From positions 1-56,547 of the forward strand of contig NZ_NMZQ01000041.1 in the NCBI RefSeq assembly GCF_010093125.1: DNA of 56,547 bases. Direction: 5' to 3'. The stretch's first letter is position 1, and each line of letters starts with the position of its first letter. This DNA comes from Veillonella sp. R32 (GTDB taxonomy: Bacteria; Bacillota; Negativicutes; Veillonellales; Veillonellaceae). The position numbers and the translations under genes were made by a program. Below, piece by piece: positions 1 through 8,459 of this stretch. A model generated the notes under the pieces. It was not told where the DNA came from. It saw nothing but the letters and a program-made list of their open reading frames with translations, and did no database searches.

Positions 1-104
1 AAATAAATTATAGAACCTTTATTTCATAATTCCTTCTTTTTTTCTTCGTTATTCCTTAATTAGACAGATGTGCCTATAACATGCACAAAATGAATTTTTG
101 TTTG

Positions 105-134
105 TTGATAAAAGATGATATAATATTATATATA
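105..134 (+). promoter_or_regulatory. Possible promoter of the first nhaA
   Basis: TTGATA at 105-110 is followed after 18 bases by TATATA at 129-134 in very AT-rich sequence. Several alternative -10 hexamers overlap here, so the exact choice is uncertain. Confidence 0.4.
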
Positions 135-160
135 AAATAACAAAACGAAATAATTATGCA

Positions 161-196
161 AGAAATACTTTTCAGAAGATTCTGAAAAGTATTTCT
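161..196 (+). promoter_or_regulatory. Perfect 16-bp hairpin in the nhaA leader
   Basis: Bases 161-176 and 181-196 are exact reverse complements separated by the loop AGAT. No T-tract follows. The hairpin ends 5 bases before the ribosome site AAGAAGAGG (202-210) of the first nhaA. It is therefore more likely a leader structure affecting translation or mRNA stability than a plain terminator. That role is inferred. Confidence 0.6.
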
Positions 197-216
197 TTAG
201 AAAGAAGAGGATGCGT

Positions 217-1383
217 ATGAGTCAAATTAAAGCTTTTTTACAGTCTCCCTCTGCTGGCGGTATTTTACTGTTAATTTCTGCAGCTTTAGCCATTGCAGCA
301 GCTAACTCACCATTTTCAGAACAGTATTTTCAGTTCTTAAAATTCAACTTAGGGCCATTTCCGGTTGAATTGTGGGTTAATGATGTTTTAATGGCCATCT
401 TCTTTTTAAGTGTTGGGTTAGAAATTAAGCATGAAATGATCAATGGGGAATTAAATACGAATGCTAAACGTATTTTACCAACTGTCGCTGCTTTTTGTGG
501 TGTTATGGTACCAGCTATTATCTATTTTATATTTAATCACGATAATCCTTTATATCATCGTGGTTGGGCTATTCCAACAGCTACAGATATAGCTTTCTCA
601 ATAGGCGTAGTATCTTTGTTAGGTTCGCGAGTTCCTATAGCGATGAAAGTGTTGCTTACTACATTAGCGGTGGTAGATGATTTAATTGCTGTAGTTATTA
701 TAGCAGCCTTTTACACAGATACGTTGCAGTTTATGTACATGGGGTTTGGTGTAGTTATATTTATTCTTCTCATGATTTTGAATAAACGCAATATTTTTAA
801 TCCATTGCCTTATATAGCACTGGGTGTTGTTTTATGGTATTGTATTTTTAGATCAGGTTTACATGCTACCTTATCTGGCGTATTTTTAGCTATGACTATT
901 CCATATCGGGCACAATATAAAACTGGTAAATGGATTTCTCCAGTTATACAATGGAATTCAGCGCTTATTAAATGGATTACTTTTTTAATTTTGCCACTCT
1001 TTGGCTTTATTAATGCGGGTGTATCCTTCCATGATTTCTCTGTGAGCGATTTATTCCATCCAGTAGTATTAGGTGTTTCTTTAGCCCTATTTTTAGGTAA
1101 ACAAATTGGTGTATTTAGTACAGTATATATCTTAGTTAAGACTAAGTTAGTGGATATGCCAGTCCATGCTACTTGGTCGCATGTATATGGCATTGCCGTT
1201 TGTTGCGGGATTGGTTTTACCATGAGCTTATTTGTTGACTTATTAGTTTTCCCACCAAGTCACGCTCAAGAAATGGCTAAAGTAGGGATTTTTATTGGTT
1301 CTATTTTATCCGGTTGTATTGGTTATGTAATATTACGATATTTTACACCTGATGTTTCTGAGTTAGAAAAGAAAGACTCATAA
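217..1383 (+). CDS. nhaA: Na+/H+ antiporter NhaA (copy 1)
   Basis: NhaA is an inner-membrane antiporter that expels Na+ (or Li+) in exchange for protons, giving salt and alkaline-pH tolerance. The product is 388 residues, the usual family length, with about a dozen hydrophobic segments. The family signature TATDIAFS (about 121-128) and the adjacent aspartates of VVDDLIAV (about 154-155), which carry the ions in the E. coli protein, are both present. The ATG at 217 is preferred over the one at 211 because AAGAAGAGG (202-210) abuts 211 but lies 6 bases before 217. A second nhaA follows 188 bases downstream, behind its own terminator and promoter. Confidence 0.95.
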   Translation: MSQIKAFLQSPSAGGILLLISAALAIAAANSPFSEQYFQFLKFNLGPFPVELWVNDVLMAIFFLSVGLEIKHEMINGELNTNAKRILPTVAAFCGVMVPAIIYFIFNHDNPLYHRGWAIPTATDIAFSIGVVSLLGSRVPIAMKVLLTTLAVVDDLIAVVIIAAFYTDTLQFMYMGFGVVIFILLMILNKRNIFNPLPYIALGVVLWYCIFRSGLHATLSGVFLAMTIPYRAQYKTGKWISPVIQWNSALIKWITFLILPLFGFINAGVSFHDFSVSDLFHPVVLGVSLALFLGKQIGVFSTVYILVKTKLVDMPVHATWSHVYGIAVCCGIGFTMSLFVDLLVFPPSHAQEMAKVGIFIGSILSGCIGYVILRYFTPDVSELEKKDS

Positions 1384-1434
1384 GAATTTAAAATAATCGC
1401 TACTATTCAATTTGGTAATAGAAGTTTGCTGAAA

Positions 1435-1468
1435 AGGCCCATCATTTTGCCGTGATGGGCCTCTTATT
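1435..1468 (+). terminator. Rho-independent terminator after nhaA copy 1
   Basis: A 10-bp stem, AGGCCCATCA (1435-1444) with TGATGGGCCT (1453-1462), has an 8-base loop and is followed by a T-rich run. Confidence 0.85.
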
Positions 1469-1471
1469 TTA

Positions 1472-1501
1472 TTGCCATTAAGTTTTTATTTGCGGTATAA
1501 T
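1472..1501 (+). promoter_or_regulatory. Sigma-A type promoter of nhaA copy 2
   Basis: TTGCCA (1472-1477), an 18-base spacer and a perfect TATAAT (1496-1501). It lies just after the terminator of the first nhaA, so the two antiporters are separate transcription units. Confidence 0.7.
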
Positions 1502-1571
1502 ATATACAGATTTTATTAATAATAAGTCATTGTATAGTATATATTATTTATAATTTGGAGTGAGGGAGTAC

Positions 1572-2741
1572 ATGGAGCGTTTGAAAGAATTATTACACGC
1601 ACCTGCTACAGGTGGTATTTTATTATTATTAATGTCAGTCATTGCGGTAGGGATTGCTAATTCAGGCTGGGCTGAAGGGTATGCTTCGTTTTTACATACG
1701 ATGATTGGGCCATTGTCTGTGGAACTGTGGGTTAATGATGTATTAATGGCGATTTTCTTTTTAGGTGTTGGCTTAGAAGTAAAGCATGAAATGTTGGAAG
1801 GGGAATTAAATACCCATGCCAAACGGTTTTTACCAACTATAGCAGCTTTGATGGGGGTTATTGCACCGGCTTTAGTTTATGCGGCGTTTAATTATACAAA
1901 CCCTGTTTTATTACGTGGGTGGGCCATTCCTACAGCTACGGACATAGCTTTTTCTATAGGGATAATTTCCCTAGTAGGCCTGCGAGCACCGTTAGCAGCT
2001 AAAGTTTTTCTAACTACTTTAGCGGTGGTAGATGATTTAATTGCTGTTATTATTATCGCAGCTGTTTACACTACAACTTTTAATTTTGCCTTTATGGGTG
2101 GGGCGTTAGCGATATTTATTCTTTTGTTGATTTTAAATAAAAAGAATATTGTAACACCTTGGCCTTATATAATTCTAGGTGTTGCTCTTTGGTTATGTAT
2201 TTTCAAATCAGGCTTACATGCTACCTTAGCGGGTGTTATTTTAGCAATGACAATCCCATCGCGCGTATGGCAGGGGGAAAAAGAAATTTTACCATTGAAT
2301 CAATGGCATCATGCCTTAGCTATGTGGATTACGTTCCTGATTGTACCTTTATTTGGTTTTGTTAATGCAGGGGTATCCTTTGGGGATTTCCAAAGCAGTG
2401 ATTTATTTCATCCGGTTGTATTAGGCATTGCGCTTGGCCTATTCTTAGGTAAACAAATTGGGATTTTTGGTATCATGCTGGTATTAGTAAAAACAAAACT
2501 GGTAAAATTGCCTAATCAGTTGACTTGGACGCATATGTATGGCGTAGCTCTTTGTTGTGGTGTAGGGTTTACGATGAGTTTATTTGTTAATTTATTAGCC
2601 TTAGAGCCTGGTCATACGCAAGAATTGGCTAAAGTGGGTATTTTCTTAGGATCGATTGTATCTGGTTTACTCGGTTATGTAGTACTTCGCTATGTAGCGC
2701 CTGTACCTAAGGTAATCGAAACAGACGAATTCTACGAATAA
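1572..2741 (+). CDS. nhaA: Na+/H+ antiporter NhaA (copy 2)
   Basis: Second NhaA-type antiporter, 389 residues and clearly homologous to copy 1 along its full length. It keeps TATDIAFS (about 121-128) and the ion-binding pair in VVDDLIAV (154-155). Differences cluster in the first helices, the loop around 225-245 and the C-terminal tail. The start is the ATG at 1572, 5 bases after GAGGG (1562-1566). A GTG at 1560 is also in frame but has no ribosome site at a workable distance. It has its own promoter and terminator, so it may be expressed under different salt or pH conditions from copy 1. That difference is inference. Confidence 0.94.
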   Translation: MERLKELLHAPATGGILLLLMSVIAVGIANSGWAEGYASFLHTMIGPLSVELWVNDVLMAIFFLGVGLEVKHEMLEGELNTHAKRFLPTIAALMGVIAPALVYAAFNYTNPVLLRGWAIPTATDIAFSIGIISLVGLRAPLAAKVFLTTLAVVDDLIAVIIIAAVYTTTFNFAFMGGALAIFILLLILNKKNIVTPWPYIILGVALWLCIFKSGLHATLAGVILAMTIPSRVWQGEKEILPLNQWHHALAMWITFLIVPLFGFVNAGVSFGDFQSSDLFHPVVLGIALGLFLGKQIGIFGIMLVLVKTKLVKLPNQLTWTHMYGVALCCGVGFTMSLFVNLLALEPGHTQELAKVGIFLGSIVSGLLGYVVLRYVAPVPKVIETDEFYE

Positions 2742-2769
2742 GCGAAGGCTAAAAAAGTTAAAGCATGTT

Positions 2770-2826
2770 AAAGAAAGTTGTTTGAAGTAAAACCTATGTG
2801 GTTTCTTTAGACAACTTTCTTTTTAT
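2770..2826 (+). terminator. Composite terminator hairpin after nhaA copy 2
   Basis: A 12-bp outer stem (2770-2781 with 2811-2822) encloses a small inner stem, AAACC with GGTTT. A short T-rich run follows. Confidence 0.7.
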
Positions 2827-2968
2827 TTGAAAAAAGTATAACGTAGTGGGAAAAGTGCTTGAATTATAGCCTCAAAGTGGTGATAAGTACTGGAAAAAAG
2901 GCTCAAATTTTGACAAAAAGCCCAAAATACGGTAAAATAGTGTTGCATTTAGATACGAGGTGGAAATA

Positions 2969-3787
2969 TTGAGAAAACTTAGAATAGTGACAGTTCTCTT
3001 GACGTTTCTAATGGCTTGTACATCTGTTGTACTAGCCGATGTAGGACGCGGTGATCGCGGTAGTGAGGTGCAACTCGTTCAGCGTTTAATGATAACGCAG
3101 GGGTATCTCGTAGACCAAGCTGATGGTATTTTCGGTAATAATACAGAATATGCAGTGCGCGCATTTCAGAAGCAAATGGGCTTATCTGCCACTGGCCGAG
3201 TTGATGGTGATACCTTAGCAGCGATGAAAGAGAACAATAAGCTGTTTGCAGCAACGCAGCAGTCTCGCAATGTACGCAATAATGTGGAAGTTTCACGTTT
3301 TGGTGACCGAGGCCGTTCTGTGTCTGATTTGCAAGCTCGTTTGGCCAGCAGTGGTTTTTCACCAGGCTCCATTGATGGCATCTTTGGTGATGGTACAGCC
3401 AATGCATTAAAGCGTTTTCAAAAGGCAAATGGATTAGCTGTAACTGGTGAAGTAGACAGTAAGACAATGGCGTTGCTTTCTAAGCAACGAGGCGTTCCTA
3501 CAGAGTATAAGAAGACTCTTACGATGAACGCTACCGCCTATTCAGCTGATGATCCTGGCAATACAGCATACACAGCGCGTGGTAATTTATTAAAACGCGG
3601 TTATGTGTCAGTCGACCCTGATGTAATTCCATTAGGTACGGCTTTGTATGTTGAAGGCTATGGTTACGCAGTAGCTGATGATACAGGTGGCAGTATTGTA
3701 GGTAATCGTATCGACTTAGCCATGGATTCTCATGGTGAGGCCATTCAGTTTGGCCGTCAAACGGTTACGGTATACGTATTAGAATAA
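2969..3787 (+). CDS. Secreted protein with two peptidoglycan-binding domains and a 3D domain
   Basis: Probable cell-wall acting protein. It has a signal peptide of about 23 residues ending near VVLA. Two peptidoglycan-binding type 1 repeats follow (roughly 27-85 and 110-170), each with the GxFGxxTxxAxxxFQ pattern. A C-terminal 3D domain (about 185-272) shows VIPLGT, DTGG and IDLAMDS, the three conserved Asp regions of the Rpf/MltA-like double-psi barrel. Such domains are thought to cleave glycan strands or support wall turnover. The likely start is a TTG at 2969, 5 bases after GAGGTGG (2957-2963). The GTG at 2960 lies inside that ribosome site. Its 3D domain closely resembles that of the yabE-like gene at 23447. 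It is monocistronic, with a terminator downstream. Confidence 0.85.
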   Translation: MRKLRIVTVLLTFLMACTSVVLADVGRGDRGSEVQLVQRLMITQGYLVDQADGIFGNNTEYAVRAFQKQMGLSATGRVDGDTLAAMKENNKLFAATQQSRNVRNNVEVSRFGDRGRSVSDLQARLASSGFSPGSIDGIFGDGTANALKRFQKANGLAVTGEVDSKTMALLSKQRGVPTEYKKTLTMNATAYSADDPGNTAYTARGNLLKRGYVSVDPDVIPLGTALYVEGYGYAVADDTGGSIVGNRIDLAMDSHGEAIQFGRQTVTVYVLE

Positions 3788-3858
3788 TGGGGATACAGAT
3801 TTTAGAGAATCGTTAGTACTTTGTAGCAATTCAATTATTAACATCTAAAATGCAGCAT

Positions 3859-3890
3859 AAAGCCTTCGATAGCTATCGAGGGCTTTTTGT
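3859..3890 (+). terminator. Rho-independent terminator
   Basis: Stem AAAGCC plus TCGATA (3859-3871) pairs with TATCGA plus GGCTTT (3874-3886) around a two-base loop, followed by T residues. It ends the 3D-domain protein gene. Confidence 0.85.
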
Positions 3891-3896
3891 GTTATA

Positions 3897-3906
3897 CGAA
3901 CGTTCG
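3897..3906. promoter_or_regulatory. CGAACGTTCG palindrome upstream of purR, possible PurBox core
   Basis: A perfect 10-bp palindrome made of two inverted CGAAC units sits between the preceding terminator and purR. CGAAC is the core of PurR boxes in Bacillus subtilis, where two boxes face each other about 16 bases apart. Here the halves abut, so this would be atypical. Autoregulation is a guess. Confidence 0.35.
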
Positions 3907-4042
3907 CTATTTTTTGTAGAGGAATGTATGGATTTTTAAGGGAAAACTATATATTTATAATCTATTTTGTGGTATTCTTAAAGAGAGAAACGGGTTGTTG
4001 GCTGAGGCGGCAACGTTATTTTTTTGTATAAGGAGGTATACA

Positions 4043-4879
4043 GTGGAAAAAGTGCGACGCGTAGAGCGCATGGTAGCGCTTACTAAACTGTTAGTAGATT
4101 CTCCGCAAGAATTGATATCTTTACGCTATTTTTGCGAATTCTTTGATATTGCTAAATCTACCTTAAGTGAGGATTTAAGTTGTGTAAAAGCATCATTACA
4201 ACATTTCTCCTTAGGGACACTTGAAACGGTTGCCGGTGTGGCAGGGGGCGTTCGCTTTATTCCATATCGTCAAGGGGAGCGGGCCTTTGCTGTGCTTAAA
4301 GAAGTACAACAGCGCTTACAAGAGCCAGATCGAGTGATTCCCGGTGGTTTTTTGTATATGTCGGATATTTTGTATGATTGGCATATTACGAGTCGTTTAG
4401 GGGAAATTTTTATGACTCGTTTTGCTGAGCGTCAACCCGATTATATTATGACGGTAGAGACGAAGGGCATTCCTTTAGCCGTTATGGTGGCGCGTGCTTT
4501 TAATAAACCATTAGTCATTGCGCGACGAGATAGTAAAGTGACAGAAGGGTCTTCCATTAGCATTAATTATGTAACTGGCTCGTCAAGGCGAATTCAAACT
4601 ATGTCGTTAACAAAACGAGCTATCCCCCCTAAATCAAAAGTGTTGCTCATCGATGATTTTATGAAAGCTGGGGGCACGGCTAATGGTATGAAAGAATTAG
4701 TAACTGAAATGGGTGGCACCGTTGTTGGTACAGGCGTGTTAGTAGCAACGGCTACGCCAGGCCCTAAAGTGGTGGGCGATTATGAAGCGCTACTCGTGCT
4801 AAATGGAGTTGATGAAACTTCGCGTACTGTAGATATTGAACCTGTATATTATGCGCCTAATGAGGAGGCTTACGAATGA
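4043..4879 (+). CDS. purR: Purine operon repressor PurR
   Basis: Bacillus-type PurR, 278 residues. It has an N-terminal winged-helix DNA-binding domain (about 1-70) and a phosphoribosyltransferase-like domain that binds the effector PRPP. The PRPP loop LLIDDFMKAGGT is at 201-212, and TKGIPLA, KVTEGS and SINYV are also typical. In Bacillus it represses purine synthesis genes and is released by PRPP. The start is the GTG at 4043, 6 bases after AAGGAGG (4030-4036). Upstream in-frame codons have no ribosome site and no family similarity. It overlaps glmU by four bases (ATGA) and sits two genes from prs, which makes PRPP. yabJ and spoVG, which separate purR and glmU in Bacillus, are absent. Confidence 0.95.
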   Translation: MEKVRRVERMVALTKLLVDSPQELISLRYFCEFFDIAKSTLSEDLSCVKASLQHFSLGTLETVAGVAGGVRFIPYRQGERAFAVLKEVQQRLQEPDRVIPGGFLYMSDILYDWHITSRLGEIFMTRFAERQPDYIMTVETKGIPLAVMVARAFNKPLVIARRDSKVTEGSSISINYVTGSSRRIQTMSLTKRAIPPKSKVLLIDDFMKAGGTANGMKELVTEMGGTVVGTGVLVATATPGPKVVGDYEALLVLNGVDETSRTVDIEPVYYAPNEEAYE

Positions 4880-6255
4880 AACATATAACATCTTTAATTT
4901 TAGCAGCTGGTAAAGGCACACGGATGAAGTCTAAATTACCAAAAGTATTACACCCTGTAGCAGGTAAAGCTATGGTGGAACGGGTGCTTGATACAGTAAA
5001 AACAGTGGGGACGGAACGTAATATTGTAATCGTAGGTTTTGGCGGTGAAGCAGTACAGGCTTATTTAGGTGAACAAGCAGAATTTGTGGTGCAACAGGAG
5101 CAGAAAGGAACGGGGCATGCTGTAAAACAAGCGAAGCCTTTACTAGGTACTTATGAAGGTACGATTTTACTCCTTTGTGGTGATACGCCATTGGTTACTA
5201 AAGAATCGTTAGACGCTTTATTGGCTGAACATGAAAAAACAGGTGCGGCAGCCACTGTTTTAACGGCTCATATGGTGGACCCAACGGGCTATGGTCGTAT
5301 CATTCGTGATGAGGCAACCGGTAAAGTCTTGCGCATTGTAGAGCAAAAAGATGGTAAACCAGAAGAATTAGCAGTGCAAGAAATTAATACCGGCATGTAT
5401 GCGTTTGATAGCCAAAAATTATGGCCTTGTTTGGAGCAGCTATCGGATGACAATGCACAAGGTGAATTGTATATTACCGATGTAGTGGGAATTTTGGTTA
5501 ATCAAGGCGACCGCGTAAGTGCGTATATGATGACCAATGAAGAAGAGTCTTTAGGGGTTAATTCAAGAGCGCAGTTAGCCGAAGCGGAGCGTATTTTGCG
5601 AAATCGCACAAATCGCCATTTCATGGATCAAGGGGTAACCATTATTGACCCTAATAATACTTATATTGCACCGGAAGTTACGATCGGCGCTGATACATTT
5701 ATCCATCCTGGCACCATTTTAGAAGGTAACACCGTAATTGGTGAAGGTTGTGAAATTGGGCCACATAGTCGTTTTACCAATGTAGTAGTTGGCGATGGGG
5801 CAGTGATTCATTTTACTTATGCTCACGATTGTGAAGTAAAGGCTGGCGCTGATATTGGGCCATATGTTCATTTGCGTCCTAATACTGTGATTGGTGAAAA
5901 CGTTCATATTGGCAACTTTGTGGAAGTAAAAAATAGTATTGTTGGGGCCGGCACTAAATTCCCACATCTGTCCTATATTGGTGATAGCGATGTAGGCAGT
6001 GGTGTTAATATTGGTTGTGGTACGATTACCGTTAATTATGATGGTAAAATTAAACATCGCACGCATATTGGTGATGGCGCCTTTGTAGGTTGCAACTCTA
6101 ATTTAGTAGCCCCTGTATCGGTCGGTGATTATAGTTATATTGGGGCTGGTTCTACGATTACAAAAGATGTGCCAAGTAAAGCCCTAGCAGTAGGGCGTGC
6201 TCGTCAAATTGTAAAAGAGAATTGGGTTACTGATGATACGTTTAAGAAAAAGTAA
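4876..6255 (+). CDS. glmU: Bifunctional UDP-GlcNAc pyrophosphorylase / GlcN-1-P acetyltransferase
   Basis: Makes UDP-N-acetylglucosamine for peptidoglycan and lipopolysaccharide in two steps. The N-terminal uridylyltransferase domain starts with LAAGKGTRMKS and PKVLHP (about 9-27). The C-terminal half (from about 255) is a left-handed beta-helix with repeated isoleucine/valine hexapeptides and the acetyltransferase motifs HLSYIGD and NYDG. At 459 residues it is normal length. It is translated from an ATG overlapping the purR stop, with GAGGAGG just upstream, so the two genes are translationally coupled. Confidence 0.97.
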   Translation: MKHITSLILAAGKGTRMKSKLPKVLHPVAGKAMVERVLDTVKTVGTERNIVIVGFGGEAVQAYLGEQAEFVVQQEQKGTGHAVKQAKPLLGTYEGTILLLCGDTPLVTKESLDALLAEHEKTGAAATVLTAHMVDPTGYGRIIRDEATGKVLRIVEQKDGKPEELAVQEINTGMYAFDSQKLWPCLEQLSDDNAQGELYITDVVGILVNQGDRVSAYMMTNEEESLGVNSRAQLAEAERILRNRTNRHFMDQGVTIIDPNNTYIAPEVTIGADTFIHPGTILEGNTVIGEGCEIGPHSRFTNVVVGDGAVIHFTYAHDCEVKAGADIGPYVHLRPNTVIGENVHIGNFVEVKNSIVGAGTKFPHLSYIGDSDVGSGVNIGCGTITVNYDGKIKHRTHIGDGAFVGCNSNLVAPVSVGDYSYIGAGSTITKDVPSKALAVGRARQIVKENWVTDDTFKKK

Positions 6256-6273
6256 AAAAAGTTGATTACTTTT

Positions 6274-6303
6274 TTGCAATGTAGGTAGCAAATAGTATAC
6301 AAT
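6274..6303 (+). promoter_or_regulatory. Likely promoter of prs
   Basis: TTGCAA (6274-6279), 18 bases, TACAAT (6298-6303), lying in the 110-base gap between glmU and prs. It suggests prs can be transcribed separately from purR-glmU. Confidence 0.5.
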
Positions 6304-6365
6304 AATAAAGAATGAGGTTTGCTAGGAGCAACGAAGTTATTAATAAGCAAAAGGGGTATTGAATC

Positions 6366-7319
6366 ATGGCATTTGAAGACGGTAAGAAACTTAAAATTTT
6401 CACAGGCAATGCAAATCCAGAGTTGGCGAAAGAAATCTGTGATTACTTAGGCTTACCTTTAGGCGAAGCATTTGTAGGTCGTTTTAACAATGGCGAAGTT
6501 CAAATTATGATTGACGAAAGTGTACGCGGTAAAGACGTATTTATCGTGCAACCTACAAGCTATCCAGTAAATGACAATTTAGTGGAATTGTTGGTAATGG
6601 CAGATGCTTTAAAACGGGCATCCGCACGCCATATTACAGCGGTTGTACCTTACTATGGGTATGCTCGTCAGGATCGTAAAACACGCGGTCGTGAACCAAT
6701 TACAGCTAAATTAGTGGCTGATTTAATGCAAACAGCAGGGATTACTCGATTGGTAACTATCGACCTTCATGCTGGTCAGATTCAAGGCTTCTTTAATGTG
6801 CCAGTAGACCACCTCTTTGGGGCTTCTATTTTGGCAAAATACATTAATGAAAAAAATATGGAAGATTTAATCGTAGTATCGCCAGACCTTGGTGGGGTTA
6901 CGCGTGCTCGTGATTTAGCTGACCGTATTGGTGCGCCTATTGCGATTATTGAAAAGAAACGTCCACAGCCTGGTGTGGCTAAAGTTATGAACTTAATTGG
7001 TAATGTAGAAGGTAAAAATTGTATTATCATTGATGATATTGTAGATACAGCTGGTTCTTTAGTAGAAGGGGCTAAAGCACTTAAGGAATTTGGTGCTAAA
7101 TCCGTTATGGCTTGTGTAACGCATGCTGTGTTAACTGACCCTGCTTGTGAACGTATTGCCAACTCTAATATTAAAGAATTAATCGTTACTAATACGATTG
7201 ATTTACCAGAAGAACATAAATTACCTAACATTACGTCTTTATCGGTGGCTCCTTTATTGGGCGAAGCGATTATGCGTATCTTCCATGAAGTATCAGTAAG
7301 TAATTTGTTTGATAAATAA
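6366..7319 (+). CDS. prs: Ribose-phosphate pyrophosphokinase
   Basis: Makes PRPP from ribose 5-phosphate and ATP, feeding purine, pyrimidine, NAD, His and Trp synthesis. PRPP is also the PurR effector. The 317-residue product has [10 protein letters not shown] (ATP-binding flexible region), [11 protein letters not shown] and the PRPP loop [12 protein letters not shown]. The ATG at 6366 follows AAAGGGG by about 8 bases. Placement after purR-glmU matches Bacillus. The ctc gene that lies between prs and pth in Bacillus is missing. Confidence 0.97.
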   Translation: MAFEDGKKLKIFTGNANPELAKEICDYLGLPLGEAFVGRFNNGEVQIMIDESVRGKDVFIVQPTSYPVNDNLVELLVMADALKRASARHITAVVPYYGYARQDRKTRGREPITAKLVADLMQTAGITRLVTIDLHAGQIQGFFNVPVDHLFGASILAKYINEKNMEDLIVVSPDLGGVTRARDLADRIGAPIAIIEKKRPQPGVAKVMNLIGNVEGKNCIIIDDIVDTAGSLVEGAKALKEFGAKSVMACVTHAVLTDPACERIANSNIKELIVTNTIDLPEEHKLPNITSLSVAPLLGEAIMRIFHEVSVSNLFDK

Positions 7320-7385
7320 TACGCCTATTGACTGTTTAGTTCAGCCTATAGTGCGTTGACTATGAATGGATAAGGAATTTAAACA

Positions 7386-7964
7386 GTGAAAATGGTAGTA
7401 GGTCTGGGCAATCCAGGCAAAGAGTATGAAAAGACAAAACACAATATAGGCTTTATGGTCATCGATGCTATGGCTGCCAAAGAGGCACATACACCTTGGC
7501 GTGAAGACTTTAAAGCATTGATTACGTCGATTACCATAGATGGTGAAAAAGTATTATTAGTGAAACCTCAGACATTTATGAATGCTAGCGGAGAATCGGT
7601 AGGGCCTTTGATGCGGTACTATAAAATTGATCCAGCTGATGTATATTGTGTCTATGATGATATGGATTTGCCAGTTGGTAAATTACGAATTCGTCCTAAT
7701 GGTAGTGCTGGTGGTCATAATGGGATTAAATCACTGATTGCCCATATGGGAACATCAGAGTTTCCTCATTTTCGTTTTGGCATTGGTCGTCCTTTGCCGC
7801 AATGGACGGTGGTAGACCATGTGTTAGCACCTTTCCCTGAAGACCAACAAGAAAAAGTAACTAAAGGGATTAAGGCTATGGCTGAAGCTATTTTGGGGAC
7901 ATTGGAAGTGGGGATTGATAAAGGTATGAATTTATATAATCCTAAAAAAGGTCGTCGTCAGTAA
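7386..7964 (+). CDS. pth: Peptidyl-tRNA hydrolase
   Basis: Releases peptides from peptidyl-tRNAs dropped by the ribosome. The 192-residue product shows GLGNPGKEYEKTKHNIGF with the catalytic His at 19, KPQTFMNASG, and the GSAGGHNG loop followed by FRFGIGRP. The GTG at 7386 is chosen because AAGGAA (7372-7377) is 8 bases away. An ATG two codons on would be 14 bases away. It follows prs by 66 bases, as in the Bacillus prs-ctc-pth order. Confidence 0.96.
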   Translation: MKMVVGLGNPGKEYEKTKHNIGFMVIDAMAAKEAHTPWREDFKALITSITIDGEKVLLVKPQTFMNASGESVGPLMRYYKIDPADVYCVYDDMDLPVGKLRIRPNGSAGGHNGIKSLIAHMGTSEFPHFRFGIGRPLPQWTVVDHVLAPFPEDQQEKVTKGIKAMAEAILGTLEVGIDKGMNLYNPKKGRRQ

Positions 7965-8029
7965 TAGTTGAATAAATTTGCATTAAAATCATAAATGTGT
8001 TATAATTTTCGGCTTAAAGTATAAAAGGC

Positions 8030-8058
8030 TTGACAACTTCTAAGAATTTCGATATAAT
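8030..8058 (+). promoter_or_regulatory. Perfect consensus sigma-A promoter
   Basis: TTGACA (8030-8035), exactly 17 bases, then TATAAT (8053-8058). Both hexamers match the consensus at every base, making this the strongest-looking promoter in the window. Transcription should begin near 8065, about 180 bases before the next clear gene. Confidence 0.85.
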
Positions 8059-8064
8059 AACTCT

Positions 8065-8245
8065 ATTATCCGGAATAGATTGTCAGTGTTAATGCTTTGA
8101 GGAGGATGAACTTTAAACCCAACAACGTCATAATCTTGAACATTCCTGAACAGTCGAAAAGGGTATGTGGTAATAACCCAACCACTTTTAAGCAGTTGGT
8201 TTTAACCCAAACCGCTGTAAGACATTATTACAAGGAGGTTCGATT
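8065..8245 (+). ncRNA. Possible structured leader upstream of the 65-residue gene
   Basis: The transcribed leader contains three AACCCAA repeats (around 8116, 8176 and 8204) and several GGGT, GTGGT and TTGGTT segments that could pair with them in mutually exclusive ways. For example, GTGGT (8167-8171) can pair with ACCAC (8181-8185), while AACCACT (8180-8186) can instead pair with AGTTGGTT (8195-8202). A strong GAGGAGG (8099-8105) directly touches an ATG at 8106, too close for normal initiation. I do not recognise a known riboswitch class. Confidence 0.35.
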
Positions 8246-8249
8246 ATGA
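8106..8249 (+). CDS. Possible 47-residue leader peptide overlapping the next start
   Basis: An open frame from ATG at 8106 to a TGA that overlaps the following ATG (8246) as ATGA, a typical translational-coupling arrangement. The peptide (MNFKPNNVIILNIPEQ...) resembles nothing I know. GAGGAGG abuts the ATG with no spacer, which argues against efficient use. It could be a leader peptide or simply chance. Confidence 0.25.
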   Translation: MNFKPNNVIILNIPEQSKRVCGNNPTTFKQLVLTQTAVRHYYKEVRL

Positions 8250-8443
8250 ACAAGATTAAAAGTTTATCGAACCGCTTATCGGTGCTGGGATATAGTGGTT
8301 TCGAGATTTCTCACATTATTAATAACGCCTCAAAAGGCAAAGAATTAACAACATTGAGTGGCGGACAGCTACGACATGTTATTCAGCAAATGGAAAAATA
8401 TGTAACGCTTGGCACGCAGTATGCAGCCGCTTATAGTAAATAA
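8246..8443 (+). CDS. Small hypothetical protein, 65 residues
   Basis: The gene has an excellent ribosome site (AAGGAGG, 8232-8238, 7 bases before ATG) and its own terminator, and is driven by a consensus promoter, so it is almost certainly expressed. The product is basic and probably helical, starting MNKIKSLSNRL, with GYSGFEISHIIN and GGQLRHVIQQMEKY in the middle. It has no signal peptide, membrane segment or cysteine. I do not recognise the family. The FEISHI segment could form part of a small helical nucleic-acid-binding fold, but that is speculation. It sits alone between pth and the nudix gene. Confidence 0.75.
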   Translation: MNKIKSLSNRLSVLGYSGFEISHIINNASKGKELTTLSGGQLRHVIQQMEKYVTLGTQYAAAYSK

Positions 8444-8459
8444 GATAGCGTAAGACACA

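Noticed and set aside
161-196. Hairpin considered as a terminator
   Set aside because: No T-run follows and it lies directly before a ribosome site of the same strand's gene.
8065-8245. Leader considered as a T-box, TPP or other known riboswitch
   Set aside because: No T-box sequence, thi-box or other class-defining motif is visible.
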